DNA of 6,218 nucleotides from Clostridiaceae bacterium (GTDB lineage Bacteria; Bacillota; Clostridia; Oscillospirales; QAMX01), in NCBI GenBank assembly GCA_016297585.1, contig JAEDGJ010000139.1, positions 1-6,218 of the forward strand. Direction: 5' to 3'. Under the pieces are notes generated by a model. The model did no database searches. It was not told the DNA's origin and saw only the letters and a list, made by a program, of their open reading frames with translations. The translations under genes were made by a program, and so were the position numbers. Within the stretch, counting starts at the first letter, position 1, and each line of letters starts with the position of its first letter. Positions 1 through 5,536 of the stretch are shown here, in pieces.

Positions 1-55
1 TGCGTTTCGGACATGGAAGCGCATCAAAAATGAAAATGATGAAAGGAAAGAAGCA
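1..55 (+). other. Leader upstream of the backbone pilin gene, including its ribosome binding site
   Basis: This short stretch precedes the first gene. A purine-rich AAAGG element at 42-46 lies nine bases before the ATG at 56 and is a reasonable ribosome binding site. The pilin frame stays open from base 2 to 55 but has no ATG, GTG or TTG there, so 56 is the only start inside the window, and the signal peptide begins exactly there. The other two forward frames end at TGA 31-33 and TGA 57-59. An upstream gene could end here, but nothing recognisable is encoded. I see no convincing promoter in these 55 bases, so the promoter of the pilus operon is presumably outside the window. Confidence 0.5.
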
Positions 56-1651
56 ATGAAACAAGTCAAAAAGCTCGCCGGCATTCTGCTGGCACTGATC
101 CTGGTGTTCACCATGACCGCGACCGCGTTCGCGGCGACCGTTTCGAACGGTACCGACCACAGCTATGCCGCCTACCAGATCTTCAGCGGCACGCAGGCGG
201 AAAATGCCGCTCCTCTGGGCGATGTCGAATGGGGCTCCGGCATTGACGGCGCCGCGTTCCTTGCCGCGTTAAAGGGCGACAGCCGCTTCGTGAAGGACAG
301 CGCGAACATCTTCGCAGCCTGCACCACCGCGGCCGAGGTCGCAGAGGTGCTGGGCGGTTACGGCGACAAGAGCGACGTGGCCAAGGCCTTTGCCAACGTC
401 GCCGCGCAGCATCTGACCACCACCTCCGTTGCCATCGCCGCCGACGCGGCCAATGTGGAGCTTCCCGCCGGCTACTATCTGCTCGTCGACACCTCCAATC
501 CCGGCGAGGGCGACGCCTATAACTCCGCCCTGCTGCAGGTGACGAATCGGGGCGACATCACGATCGAGAAGAAGTACTCCGTGCCCACCGTTGACAAGAG
601 CGTCAAGGATACCGACGACCAGTGGGGCGAATCCGCGGACTGGGAGATCGGCTCCGACGTGCCCTTCCAGCTCGTCGGCACCCTTCCCGACAACTACGAC
701 GACTACGAGACCTACAAATATGTCTTCCACGACACGCTGCAAAATACCCTGCAGTATAACGGCGACGTGAAGGTCTATGTGCAAAACGGCGAGACCAGAA
801 CGGAGATCACCACCGGCTTTACCGTAGATCCCGCGGTTGCAGCGACTGCCGGCGGCGGCAATCTGACCGTTTCCTTTGCCAATCTGAAGACTGTGGCAGG
901 CGTCAGCGCTGACAGCAAGATCGTGGTCGAATTTACGGCCGAGCTGCTCTCCAACGCCGTAATCGGCAAGGACGGCAACAAGAACGAGGTGTATCTGGAA
1001 TACTCCAACAACCCCAACGTTACCGGCGAGGGCACCACGGGCAACACGCCGAGCGATGAGGTGCTCGTCTTTGCCTACGAGCTGGATGTGACCAAGGTCG
1101 ACGGCCAGAATCCCGATCAGAAGCTCGCCAATGCGCAGTTCGTGCTTCTGAACAGCGACAAGACCAAGGTCGCCACGGTCGCAAGCGGAAAGTTCGTGGA
1201 ATGGGTCGCCGTGCCCGCAGCGGTCGACGGCAAGATCACCTGGCCGGAAGGCACCACGCTGACCTCCGGCACGGACGGCAAGTTCGTCATCTCCGGCCTG
1301 GACGCCGGAACCTACTATCTGCGTGAGACGGCTGCGCCCGCGGGCTACAACCTGCTGAAAAACGACATCCAGGTCACCATCACCGCCACCCTCGACAAGA
1401 GCGAGGATCACCCCGCCCTGACCGCCCTGAAGATCTCCGTCAAGGAGGATAAGGAGGGCGCGGACGCTAGCGAGAGCGACGGCTCCGTGGACACCGGCAT
1501 CGTCTCCACCAATGTGGAGAACAACTCCGGCACCCAGCTTCCGGAGACCGGCGGCATCGGCACCACCGTGTTCTACATTCTGGGCAGCGTGCTGGTACTG
1601 GCTGCGGTCGTGCTGCTGGTCACCAGAAAGCGCATGAGCCGTAAGGACTGA
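56..1651 (+). CDS. Backbone (major) pilin, SpaA type, isopeptide-forming, LPETG-anchored
   Basis: This 531-residue exported protein is the probable shaft subunit of a sortase-assembled pilus. In order it shows a signal peptide (about 1-27, cut after AFA or AFAA), an N-terminal domain (about 28-170), a fimbrial D2-type isopeptide domain (about 171-340), a C-terminal SpaA/CnaB domain (about 341-492), LPETG at 495-499, a membrane helix (about 502-522) and a basic tail. The E-box YLRETAAPAGY has its glutamate at 424. The likely C-terminal isopeptide pair is Lys347 with Asn489. In the D2 domain Lys181 or Lys184, Asp226 and Asn318/319 are candidates. Lys172/173, just before VPTVDK, fit the position of the pilin-motif lysine used for polymerisation; this is inferred by analogy with YPK-type pilins. 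Only one cysteine (89) remains in the mature protein. It is the first gene of the cluster and is followed directly by a class C sortase. The assignment as backbone subunit is strong; the exact bond residues are tentative. Confidence 0.93.
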   Translation: MKQVKKLAGILLALILVFTMTATAFAATVSNGTDHSYAAYQIFSGTQAENAAPLGDVEWGSGIDGAAFLAALKGDSRFVKDSANIFAACTTAAEVAEVLGGYGDKSDVAKAFANVAAQHLTTTSVAIAADAANVELPAGYYLLVDTSNPGEGDAYNSALLQVTNRGDITIEKKYSVPTVDKSVKDTDDQWGESADWEIGSDVPFQLVGTLPDNYDDYETYKYVFHDTLQNTLQYNGDVKVYVQNGETRTEITTGFTVDPAVAATAGGGNLTVSFANLKTVAGVSADSKIVVEFTAELLSNAVIGKDGNKNEVYLEYSNNPNVTGEGTTGNTPSDEVLVFAYELDVTKVDGQNPDQKLANAQFVLLNSDKTKVATVASGKFVEWVAVPAAVDGKITWPEGTTLTSGTDGKFVISGLDAGTYYLRETAAPAGYNLLKNDIQVTITATLDKSEDHPALTALKISVKEDKEGADASESDGSVDTGIVSTNVENNSGTQLPETGGIGTTVFYILGSVLVLAAVVLLVTRKRMSRKD

Positions 1652-1682
1652 GCCTGCCGATCCAGACCGTCCGATTTTCCGC

Positions 1683-1715
1683 GTGCACCGGGGAGGCACC
1701 GCCTCCCCGGTGCGC
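1683..1715 (+). other. GC-rich perfect hairpin between backbone pilin and class C sortase
   Basis: GCACCGGGGAGGC (1685-1697) and GCCTCCCCGGTGC (1701-1713) are perfect inverted repeats of 13 bp around the triloop ACC. A G-U and a G-C pair can extend the stem to 1683-1715. No run of T follows, because the next bases lead straight into the ribosome binding site AAGGAG (1722-1727) of the sortase gene. It is therefore not a standard intrinsic terminator. It is more likely a partial terminator, an mRNA-stabilising 3' end for the pilin message, or a processing site that makes the pilin more abundant than its enzymes. The structure is seen; the role is inferred. Confidence 0.7.
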
Positions 1716-1735
1716 AGCGGCAAGGAGAATCCCGC

Positions 1736-2593
1736 ATGAAGAAGAAAAGCAGTCATCTCATCACCATACTTCTGCTCCTGTTGCTCCTTGCGGGACTGTC
1801 CCTGCTGCTGTACCCCACCGTCAGCGATTACTGGAACTCGCTGCACCAATCCCGCGCCATCGCCTCCTACGCCGAGCAGGTGGCGGAAATGGACGACGAT
1901 ACCTACCGGCGGCTCTGGGCCGAGGCCGAGGCCTACAACCGCTCGCTGCGCGGCAAGACCTTCCGCTATACGCTGAGCGACAGGGAACGCGAGACCTATG
2001 AGCGCCTGCTGGACGTCTCCGGCAACGGAATCCTCGGCTATATCGAGATCCCGTCCATCGGCTGCTCCCTGCCGATCTACCACGGCACGGACGAGACGGT
2101 GCTGCAAATCGCCGTCGGCCACATGGAGGGCACCTCGTTGCCCGTGGGCGGCCCGGGAACGCACTGCGTTCTCTCCGGCCACCGGGGGCTGCCCTCGGCG
2201 CGGCTGTTTACCGATCTGGATCAGGTGTCCGTGGGCGACGAGTTCCTCCTCCGGGTGCTTGGCGAGACCTTGACCTATGAGGTCGATCAGATCCGTATCG
2301 TCCTGCCCTATGAGCTGAACGATCTGGAGATCGAGGCGGACAAAGACTACTGTACGCTCGTCACCTGCACGCCCTACGGCATCAACACCCACCGCCTGCT
2401 TGTGCGCGGGCATCGGGTGGAGAACCGCGCCGAGGCGAAGACCGTTCGTGTGACGGCGGATGCCATGCAGATCGAGCCGCTGCTGGTGGCGCCCATCGCG
2501 GCGATCCCCATGCTGCTGGTGCTTCTGCTCATCGTGCTGCTGCCGCGCCGGCGCGGCAGGACCCCAAAAAACCGGGAAGGTGAAGAATCGTGA
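1736..2593 (+). CDS. Class C (pilus-polymerising) sortase
   Basis: This 285-residue membrane transpeptidase is expected to cleave the LPXTG signal of the backbone pilin and link it to a lysine of the next subunit outside the membrane. It has an N-terminal membrane helix (about 7-26), the conserved GYIEIPSIGCSLPIYHGT block (101-118), VGH..GTSLPVGG (127-139), SGHRGLPSA with catalytic His149, and TLVTCTPYGINTHR with Cys211 and Arg220. The His-Cys spacing (62) and Cys-Arg spacing (9) match pneumococcal SrtC-1 as I remember it (His131, Cys193, Arg202). A second membrane helix (about 250-269) with a basic tail is typical of class C and not of class A. The DP(F/W/Y) lid motif is not evident in residues 68-98. 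AAGGAG at 1722-1727 lies 8 nt before the ATG. The gene overlaps the next one by 4 nt. I avoid a gene symbol because naming is species-specific. Confidence 0.94.
   Translation: MKKKSSHLITILLLLLLLAGLSLLLYPTVSDYWNSLHQSRAIASYAEQVAEMDDDTYRRLWAEAEAYNRSLRGKTFRYTLSDRERETYERLLDVSGNGILGYIEIPSIGCSLPIYHGTDETVLQIAVGHMEGTSLPVGGPGTHCVLSGHRGLPSARLFTDLDQVSVGDEFLLRVLGETLTYEVDQIRIVLPYELNDLEIEADKDYCTLVTCTPYGINTHRLLVRGHRVENRAEAKTVRVTADAMQIEPLLVAPIAAIPMLLVLLLIVLLPRRRGRTPKNREGEES
2576..2583 (+). promoter_or_regulatory. Ribosome binding site supporting the GTG start of the accessory pilin
   Basis: GAAGGTGA lies inside the end of the sortase gene, six bases before GTG at 2590. It supports this GTG, which overlaps the sortase stop as GTGA, as the real start. 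The GTG also immediately precedes a proper basic signal-peptide N-terminus (KKTKR). Translation is probably coupled to the sortase. Confidence 0.65.
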
Positions 2594-3549
2594 AAAAGAC
2601 GAAACGGATCGCCGCCCTGCTGGCGGCGCTGCTGCTGGTCGTGTCCGTCTGCGCGGCGGCAAATGCGCAGGGCGCGATCGAGACGGAATGCGAGGTCAGC
2701 CTGACCGTCCGCGACAGCTATGACGGCAGCGGGCTGGAGGGCGTGACTTTCTCGCTCTATCTGGTCTGCACCGTTGACGCCGCCGGGGAGTATACACCTG
2801 TCGAGGCGTTCGCGCCCTTTGCCGAGCGGCTGGCGCTGCGCGGCGAAAATGACGGCGCGTGGAGCGAGACCGCCGCCGCGCTGGAGCAGGAGGTTTTGTT
2901 CGGAACGCTCACCGGACTTGCGCCGACGGACACCGCCGTCACGGATTCGGGCGGCGCGGCGGCCTTCCCCTCCGGCGGCAGCCGCCTGACGCAGGGCATG
3001 TATCTGGTCACGGGCAGCCGCGTGGAGCGCGACGGCTTCGTGTTTTCCACCGCGCCGTTTCTGGTCTGCCTGCCCGGCCGGAGCGCGGAGGGCAACGAAT
3101 GGGTCTATGCGGTCGATGCCTGCGCCAAGCCAGACCGTACCCCGGTGCTGTGCGACCTGCGCGTGATGAAGGTCTGGGACGACGACTGCCACGCGTCGCA
3201 GCGTCCCGCGTCCATCACCGTCCGCCTGCTGTGCGACGGAGCGCCCTACGGCGAGCCGGTCACCCTTCCGAAGGACGGCCAATGGGAGTATACTTGGAAA
3301 AATTTGGAGATGAACCATCACTGGAGCGTCGCGGAGGACGCGGTGGAGGGCTATGCGGAGCCGGAGATCCGTCGGGAGGGTAACACTTTCATCCTCACGA
3401 ACACCTGCAGCAAGCCCGATGAGCCGGACACGCCGCCGCTGCCCGATACGGGGCTTCTGTGGTGGCCGGTGCCGGTGCTGACCGCCCTCGGCCTGCTTTG
3501 CCTGGTCGTCGGGCTGCTGCGGCGCAGGGGAGGCCGGCATGAAGAATAA
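2590..3549 (+). CDS. Accessory (minor) pilin with a CnaB domain and LPDTG sorting signal
   Basis: This 319-residue exported protein is probably a tip or base subunit of the pilus. It starts with GTG and has a signal peptide (about 1-26, cut after ANA). An N-terminal domain (about 30-185) is followed by a CnaB domain (about 188-273) that starts at MKVWDDD and includes RPASITVRLL. By the CnaB pattern, Lys194 and Asn271 (LTNT) should form the internal isopeptide bond, with Glu249 as the catalytic acid. LPDTG at 284-288 is followed by a tryptophan/proline-rich membrane helix beginning LLWWPVPVL and a basic tail RRRGGR. The sorting signal therefore differs in style from the LPETGGIGTT of the backbone pilin. 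Unusually, the mature part has eight cysteines (34, 60, 160, 178, 188, 200, 215, 273). It overlaps the upstream sortase by 4 nt and the downstream sortase by 11 nt. I do not recognise an adhesive domain; tip versus base is undecided. Confidence 0.88.
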   Translation: MKKTKRIAALLAALLLVVSVCAAANAQGAIETECEVSLTVRDSYDGSGLEGVTFSLYLVCTVDAAGEYTPVEAFAPFAERLALRGENDGAWSETAAALEQEVLFGTLTGLAPTDTAVTDSGGAAAFPSGGSRLTQGMYLVTGSRVERDGFVFSTAPFLVCLPGRSAEGNEWVYAVDACAKPDRTPVLCDLRVMKVWDDDCHASQRPASITVRLLCDGAPYGEPVTLPKDGQWEYTWKNLEMNHHWSVAEDAVEGYAEPEIRREGNTFILTNTCSKPDEPDTPPLPDTGLLWWPVPVLTALGLLCLVVGLLRRRGGRHEE

Positions 3550-4165
3550 CAGAGGTCGTCTCTGGATCGTCACAGGGCTGCTGCTGCTCGCGGCAGCCCT
3601 TTGCCTGACGGGCTACAACCTCTGCGACAGCCGCCGGGCGGGGCAGACCGCGCGGCAGACGGTCGGGGTGCTGCGCCGGAGCCTCCCGGCCGCTTCGCAG
3701 ACGCCGCACGGCAGCGGCGCAGAGCGCCTGCCGGAGCTGCCCGACTACGTTTTGCACCCGGACATGGAGATGCCCACCCAGACCGTCGACGGGACGGAGT
3801 ATATTGGCATCCTCAGCATCCCGGCGCTGGAGCTGGAGCTGCCGGTCATCAGCCGGTGGAGCGATTCCGGGCTGCGCCTTGCGCCCTGCCGCTACAGCGG
3901 CTCTGCCTATCGGGACGATATGGTCATCGCCGGGCACAATTACGTCACCCATTTCGGCGGCCTGAAGCGGCTGAGCGCCGGCGACACCGTCACCTTCACG
4001 GATATGCGCGGAAATATCTTCAGCTATACCGTCGCGGAGCTCGAAACGCTCCGGCCTTTCGAGGTCGAGCAAATGCAAAGCGGCGACTGGGACCTGACGC
4101 TGTTTACCTGCACGACGGATTCGCGCAGCCGCGTGACCGTGCGCTGCGTACGAAACGGCGCGTGA
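3539..4165 (+). CDS. Second sortase, not class C, probably partner of the accessory pilin or wall anchor
   Basis: This 208-residue membrane transpeptidase has one N-terminal membrane helix (about 8-28), a linker (about 30-80) and a sortase fold from about residue 86. YIGILSIPALELELPV (88-103) is the usual first strand region. IAGHNY contains catalytic His133, LFTCT contains Cys191, and Arg198 in SRSRVTVRC is the likely catalytic arginine. The Cys-Arg gap of 7 is shorter than the 9 of the class C enzyme upstream. No C-terminal membrane helix is present, which argues against class C. The ATG at 3539 has a strong AGGGGAGG site (3526-3533), five bases upstream, and overlaps the end of the accessory pilin gene by 11 nt. 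By context it either attaches the accessory pilin through its distinct LPDTG signal or anchors the finished pilus to peptidoglycan. It is clearly a sortase; its class is unresolved. Confidence 0.9.
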   Translation: MKNNRGRLWIVTGLLLLAAALCLTGYNLCDSRRAGQTARQTVGVLRRSLPAASQTPHGSGAERLPELPDYVLHPDMEMPTQTVDGTEYIGILSIPALELELPVISRWSDSGLRLAPCRYSGSAYRDDMVIAGHNYVTHFGGLKRLSAGDTVTFTDMRGNIFSYTVAELETLRPFEVEQMQSGDWDLTLFTCTTDSRSRVTVRCVRNGA

Positions 4166-4174
4166 CGAACCAAG

Positions 4175-4213
4175 ATCGCCCTGCCTCCGGTTTTTCCGGG
4201 TGCAGGGCGATTT
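4175..4213 (+). terminator. Probable intrinsic terminator of the pilus operon
   Basis: ATCGCCCTGC (4175-4184) pairs perfectly with GCAGGGCGAT (4202-4211). Inside it, CCGG (4187-4190) pairs with CCGG (4196-4199) around a TTTTT loop, giving one long hairpin with a small internal mismatch. A short T-run (4211-4213) follows. The U-tract is weak, but the hairpin starts nine bases after the last sortase stop and lies ahead of a new promoter, so a terminator is the natural reading. Confidence 0.7.
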
Positions 4214-4244
4214 GGCGCATCAAGAACGCTGCCGTGCGGTAAAG

Positions 4245-4262
4245 ATGTTGACTTTTCAACAA
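4245..4262. promoter_or_regulatory. Candidate Rex (NADH/NAD+ sensor) operator overlapping the -35
   Basis: TGTTGA (4246-4251) and TCAACA (4256-4261) form a perfect dyad with a 4-bp spacer. Over 4245-4262 it agrees with the clostridial Rex consensus as I remember it (TTGTTAA-N4-TTAACAA) at 11 of 14 defined positions, and two of the three mismatches are a symmetric G/C pair that keeps the dyad. It covers the -35 hexamer, so bound protein would block RNA polymerase. The genes downstream are an alcohol and an aldehyde dehydrogenase, classic Rex targets. The dyad is seen; binding by Rex is inferred. Confidence 0.55.
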
Positions 4263-4276
4263 ACTTGCGCTATAAT
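4248..4276 (+). promoter_or_regulatory. Sigma-A type promoter of the alcohol/aldehyde dehydrogenase operon
   Basis: TTGACT (4248-4253) and TATAAT (4271-4276) are separated by exactly 17 bp, so the -35 matches consensus in five of six bases and the -10 in all six. Transcription should start near 4283, giving a leader of about 40 nt before the ATG at 4325. This is the clearest promoter in the window and shows that the dehydrogenase genes are a separate unit from the pilus operon. Confidence 0.88.
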
Positions 4277-4287
4277 CATGCCTGCTT

Positions 4288-4310
4288 GTTGCCGCGCCCC
4301 GGGCGCGAAC
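4288..4310 (+). other. Small leader hairpin directly before the ribosome binding site
   Basis: CGCGCC (4293-4298) pairs with GGCGCG (4302-4307) around the triloop CCG. GTT (4288-4290) can pair with AAC (4308-4310) across a 2-nt GC bulge. If transcription starts near 4283, the hairpin sits almost at the 5' end of the mRNA and ends just before AAAGGAGG. It could protect the transcript from decay or modulate ribosome access. GC-rich palindromes arise easily in this genome, so the functional claim is modest. Confidence 0.4.
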
Positions 4311-4318
4311 AAAGGAGG
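4311..4318 (+). promoter_or_regulatory. Ribosome binding site that fixes the start of the alcohol dehydrogenase
   Basis: AAAGGAGG lies six bases before ATG 4325. The frame is open further upstream to a TTG at 4265, but that codon lies between the -35 and the -10 and so cannot be in the transcript. The ATG at 4325 is therefore the start. Confidence 0.9.
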
Positions 4319-4324
4319 CCACGC

Positions 4325-5536
4325 ATGAATATCGCACAAAAGGCGTTTTGCCGTGTATATCAGTTCTGTTTTCATCTGGCGCTGCCGCTGCTGCCCTACC
4401 GCGAGCCGGAGCGCCGCGAGAGCATCGCGGACATTCCGCAAATCCTGCGGGAGCGGGGGATCGGCACCGTGCTGCTCGTGACCGACCCGGCGCTGCGCGG
4501 CGCGGGGATCACGCAGCCGCTCGAGGCGCTGCTGAAATCGCGGGGCATCGGCTGCGCGGTGTATGACAAGACCAACGCCAACCCCACCGTTCATAACGTT
4601 GAGCAGGCGCGGGAAATGTACCTGAAAGAGGGCTGCCAGGGGCTGATCGCCTTCGGCGGCGGCTCGTCGATGGACTGCGCCAAGGCGGCCGGCGCACGCA
4701 TCGCCTTCCCGCGCAAGCCGCTGGGCAAGCTCAAGGGGCTGCTGCGCGTGTGGCGCAGGATCCCGCCGCTGATCGCCATCCCGACCACCGCCGGGACGGG
4801 CAGCGAGGTGACCATCACCGCGGTCATCACGGACAGCGACATAAAGCACAAATACACGATGAACGACTTCACCCTCATCCCGCGCTGGGCGGTGCTCGAC
4901 CCGGCCGTTACCTTCACGCTGCCGCCGCACCTGACGGCCACGACCGGCATGGACGCGCTGACCCACGTCGTCGAGGCGTACATCGGCGGCTCGACCAGCC
5001 GCGAGACGCGGGAGCTGTCGCTGGAGGCGACGCGGCTGATCTTCGGGAACATCGAGCTTGCCTACCGCGACGGCACGAACCGCGCCGCGCGCGAGCATAT
5101 GCTCACGGCGGCCTACAAGGCGGGCATTGCCTTTTCCAAGTCCTATGTGGGCTATGTCCACGCGGTCGCCCACTCCCTCGGCGGGCAGTACAACATCCCG
5201 CACGGGCTGGCCAACGCCGTCCTGCTGCCCATCGTGCTGGAGGAATACGGCGCGTCGGCGCACAAAAAGCTGCACCGCCTCGCGGTCGCGGCAGGCGTCG
5301 CGCAGGAGGGCGATTCACATGAGGCGGGCGCAAAGAAGTTCATTCAGGCCGTCCGCGACCTGAACGCGCGCATGAACATCCCCGAAACCTTGCCGGGCAT
5401 CCGCGCGGAGGACATCCCGCAGATGGCGAAGCACGCGGCACGCGAGGCCAACCCCCTCTATCCCGTGCCGAAGCTGATGAACGCGAAGGAGCTGGAACGC
5501 TTCTATTATAAGGTTGCAGATTGGAGGCAGGCATAA
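4325..5536 (+). CDS. Iron-containing alcohol dehydrogenase (group III), NAD(P)-dependent
   Basis: This 403-residue cytoplasmic enzyme should interconvert an alcohol and its aldehyde or ketone using NAD(P)(H). Family marks are GGGSSMDCAKA (111-121) of the dinucleotide-binding half, IPTTAGTGSEVT (152-163), and the metal ligands Asp210 and His214 in GMDALTHVVEAY plus His279 and His293 in HAVAHSLGGQYNIPHGLAN. Their spacings (4 and 14) equal those of E. coli FucO (Asp196, His200, His263, His277). His283 matches the extra conserved histidine. An N-terminal segment of about 25 residues ending LPLLPYREPE precedes the fold; I recall similar segments in clostridial members. The gene has its own strong promoter, a Rex-like site and AAAGGAGG. 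It overlaps the next gene, an aldehyde dehydrogenase, by one base (TAATG). The substrate cannot be deduced, and I assign no symbol. Confidence 0.93.
   Translation: MNIAQKAFCRVYQFCFHLALPLLPYREPERRESIADIPQILRERGIGTVLLVTDPALRGAGITQPLEALLKSRGIGCAVYDKTNANPTVHNVEQAREMYLKEGCQGLIAFGGGSSMDCAKAAGARIAFPRKPLGKLKGLLRVWRRIPPLIAIPTTAGTGSEVTITAVITDSDIKHKYTMNDFTLIPRWAVLDPAVTFTLPPHLTATTGMDALTHVVEAYIGGSTSRETRELSLEATRLIFGNIELAYRDGTNRAAREHMLTAAYKAGIAFSKSYVGYVHAVAHSLGGQYNIPHGLANAVLLPIVLEEYGASAHKKLHRLAVAAGVAQEGDSHEAGAKKFIQAVRDLNARMNIPETLPGIRAEDIPQMAKHAAREANPLYPVPKLMNAKELERFYYKVADWRQA

Noticed and set aside
1..55. Tiny open frame ATG 13 to TGA 33 before the pilin
   Set aside because: Only six codons, no ribosome binding site, and the window edge prevents any judgement.
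2562..2575. CCCC-AAAAAA run near the end of the class C sortase gene as a slippage or phase-variation site
   Set aside because: The A-run is only six bases and lies in the cytoplasmic tail just before the stop. The frame is intact, and nothing suggests variation.
269..2662. Very long open frame on the - strand (797 codons) antisense to the pilin and sortase genes
   Set aside because: It mirrors the codon structure of real genes on the + strand in GC-rich DNA, where antisense stops are rare. Its product is repetitive Arg/Gly/Ala/Val/His-rich sequence with no recognisable domain.
2590..2670. Lipoprotein signal in the accessory pilin (Cys21)
   Set aside because: The residue before Cys21 is Val, which does not fit the lipobox. 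A normal signal peptidase I site (ANA) follows, and the protein has an LPXTG anchor.
2374..3573. Open frame of 399 codons on the - strand
   Set aside because: It is antisense to the accessory pilin and the end of the sortase, both of which have clear motifs. The product is low-complexity Arg/Gln/Ala sequence.
3601..4242. Open frame of 213 codons on the + strand in another phase
   Set aside because: It lies over the second sortase gene, is rich in Arg/Ala/Pro and lacks motifs. It also runs through the probable terminator.
4265..4324. TTG at 4265 as start of the alcohol dehydrogenase, adding 20 residues
   Set aside because: The codon sits between the -35 and the -10, so it is not transcribed from this promoter. 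The added residues look non-coding, and ATG 4325 has a strong ribosome binding site.
4256..5275. Open frame of 339 codons on the - strand
   Set aside because: It is antisense to the alcohol dehydrogenase, with no domain and shadow-like composition.
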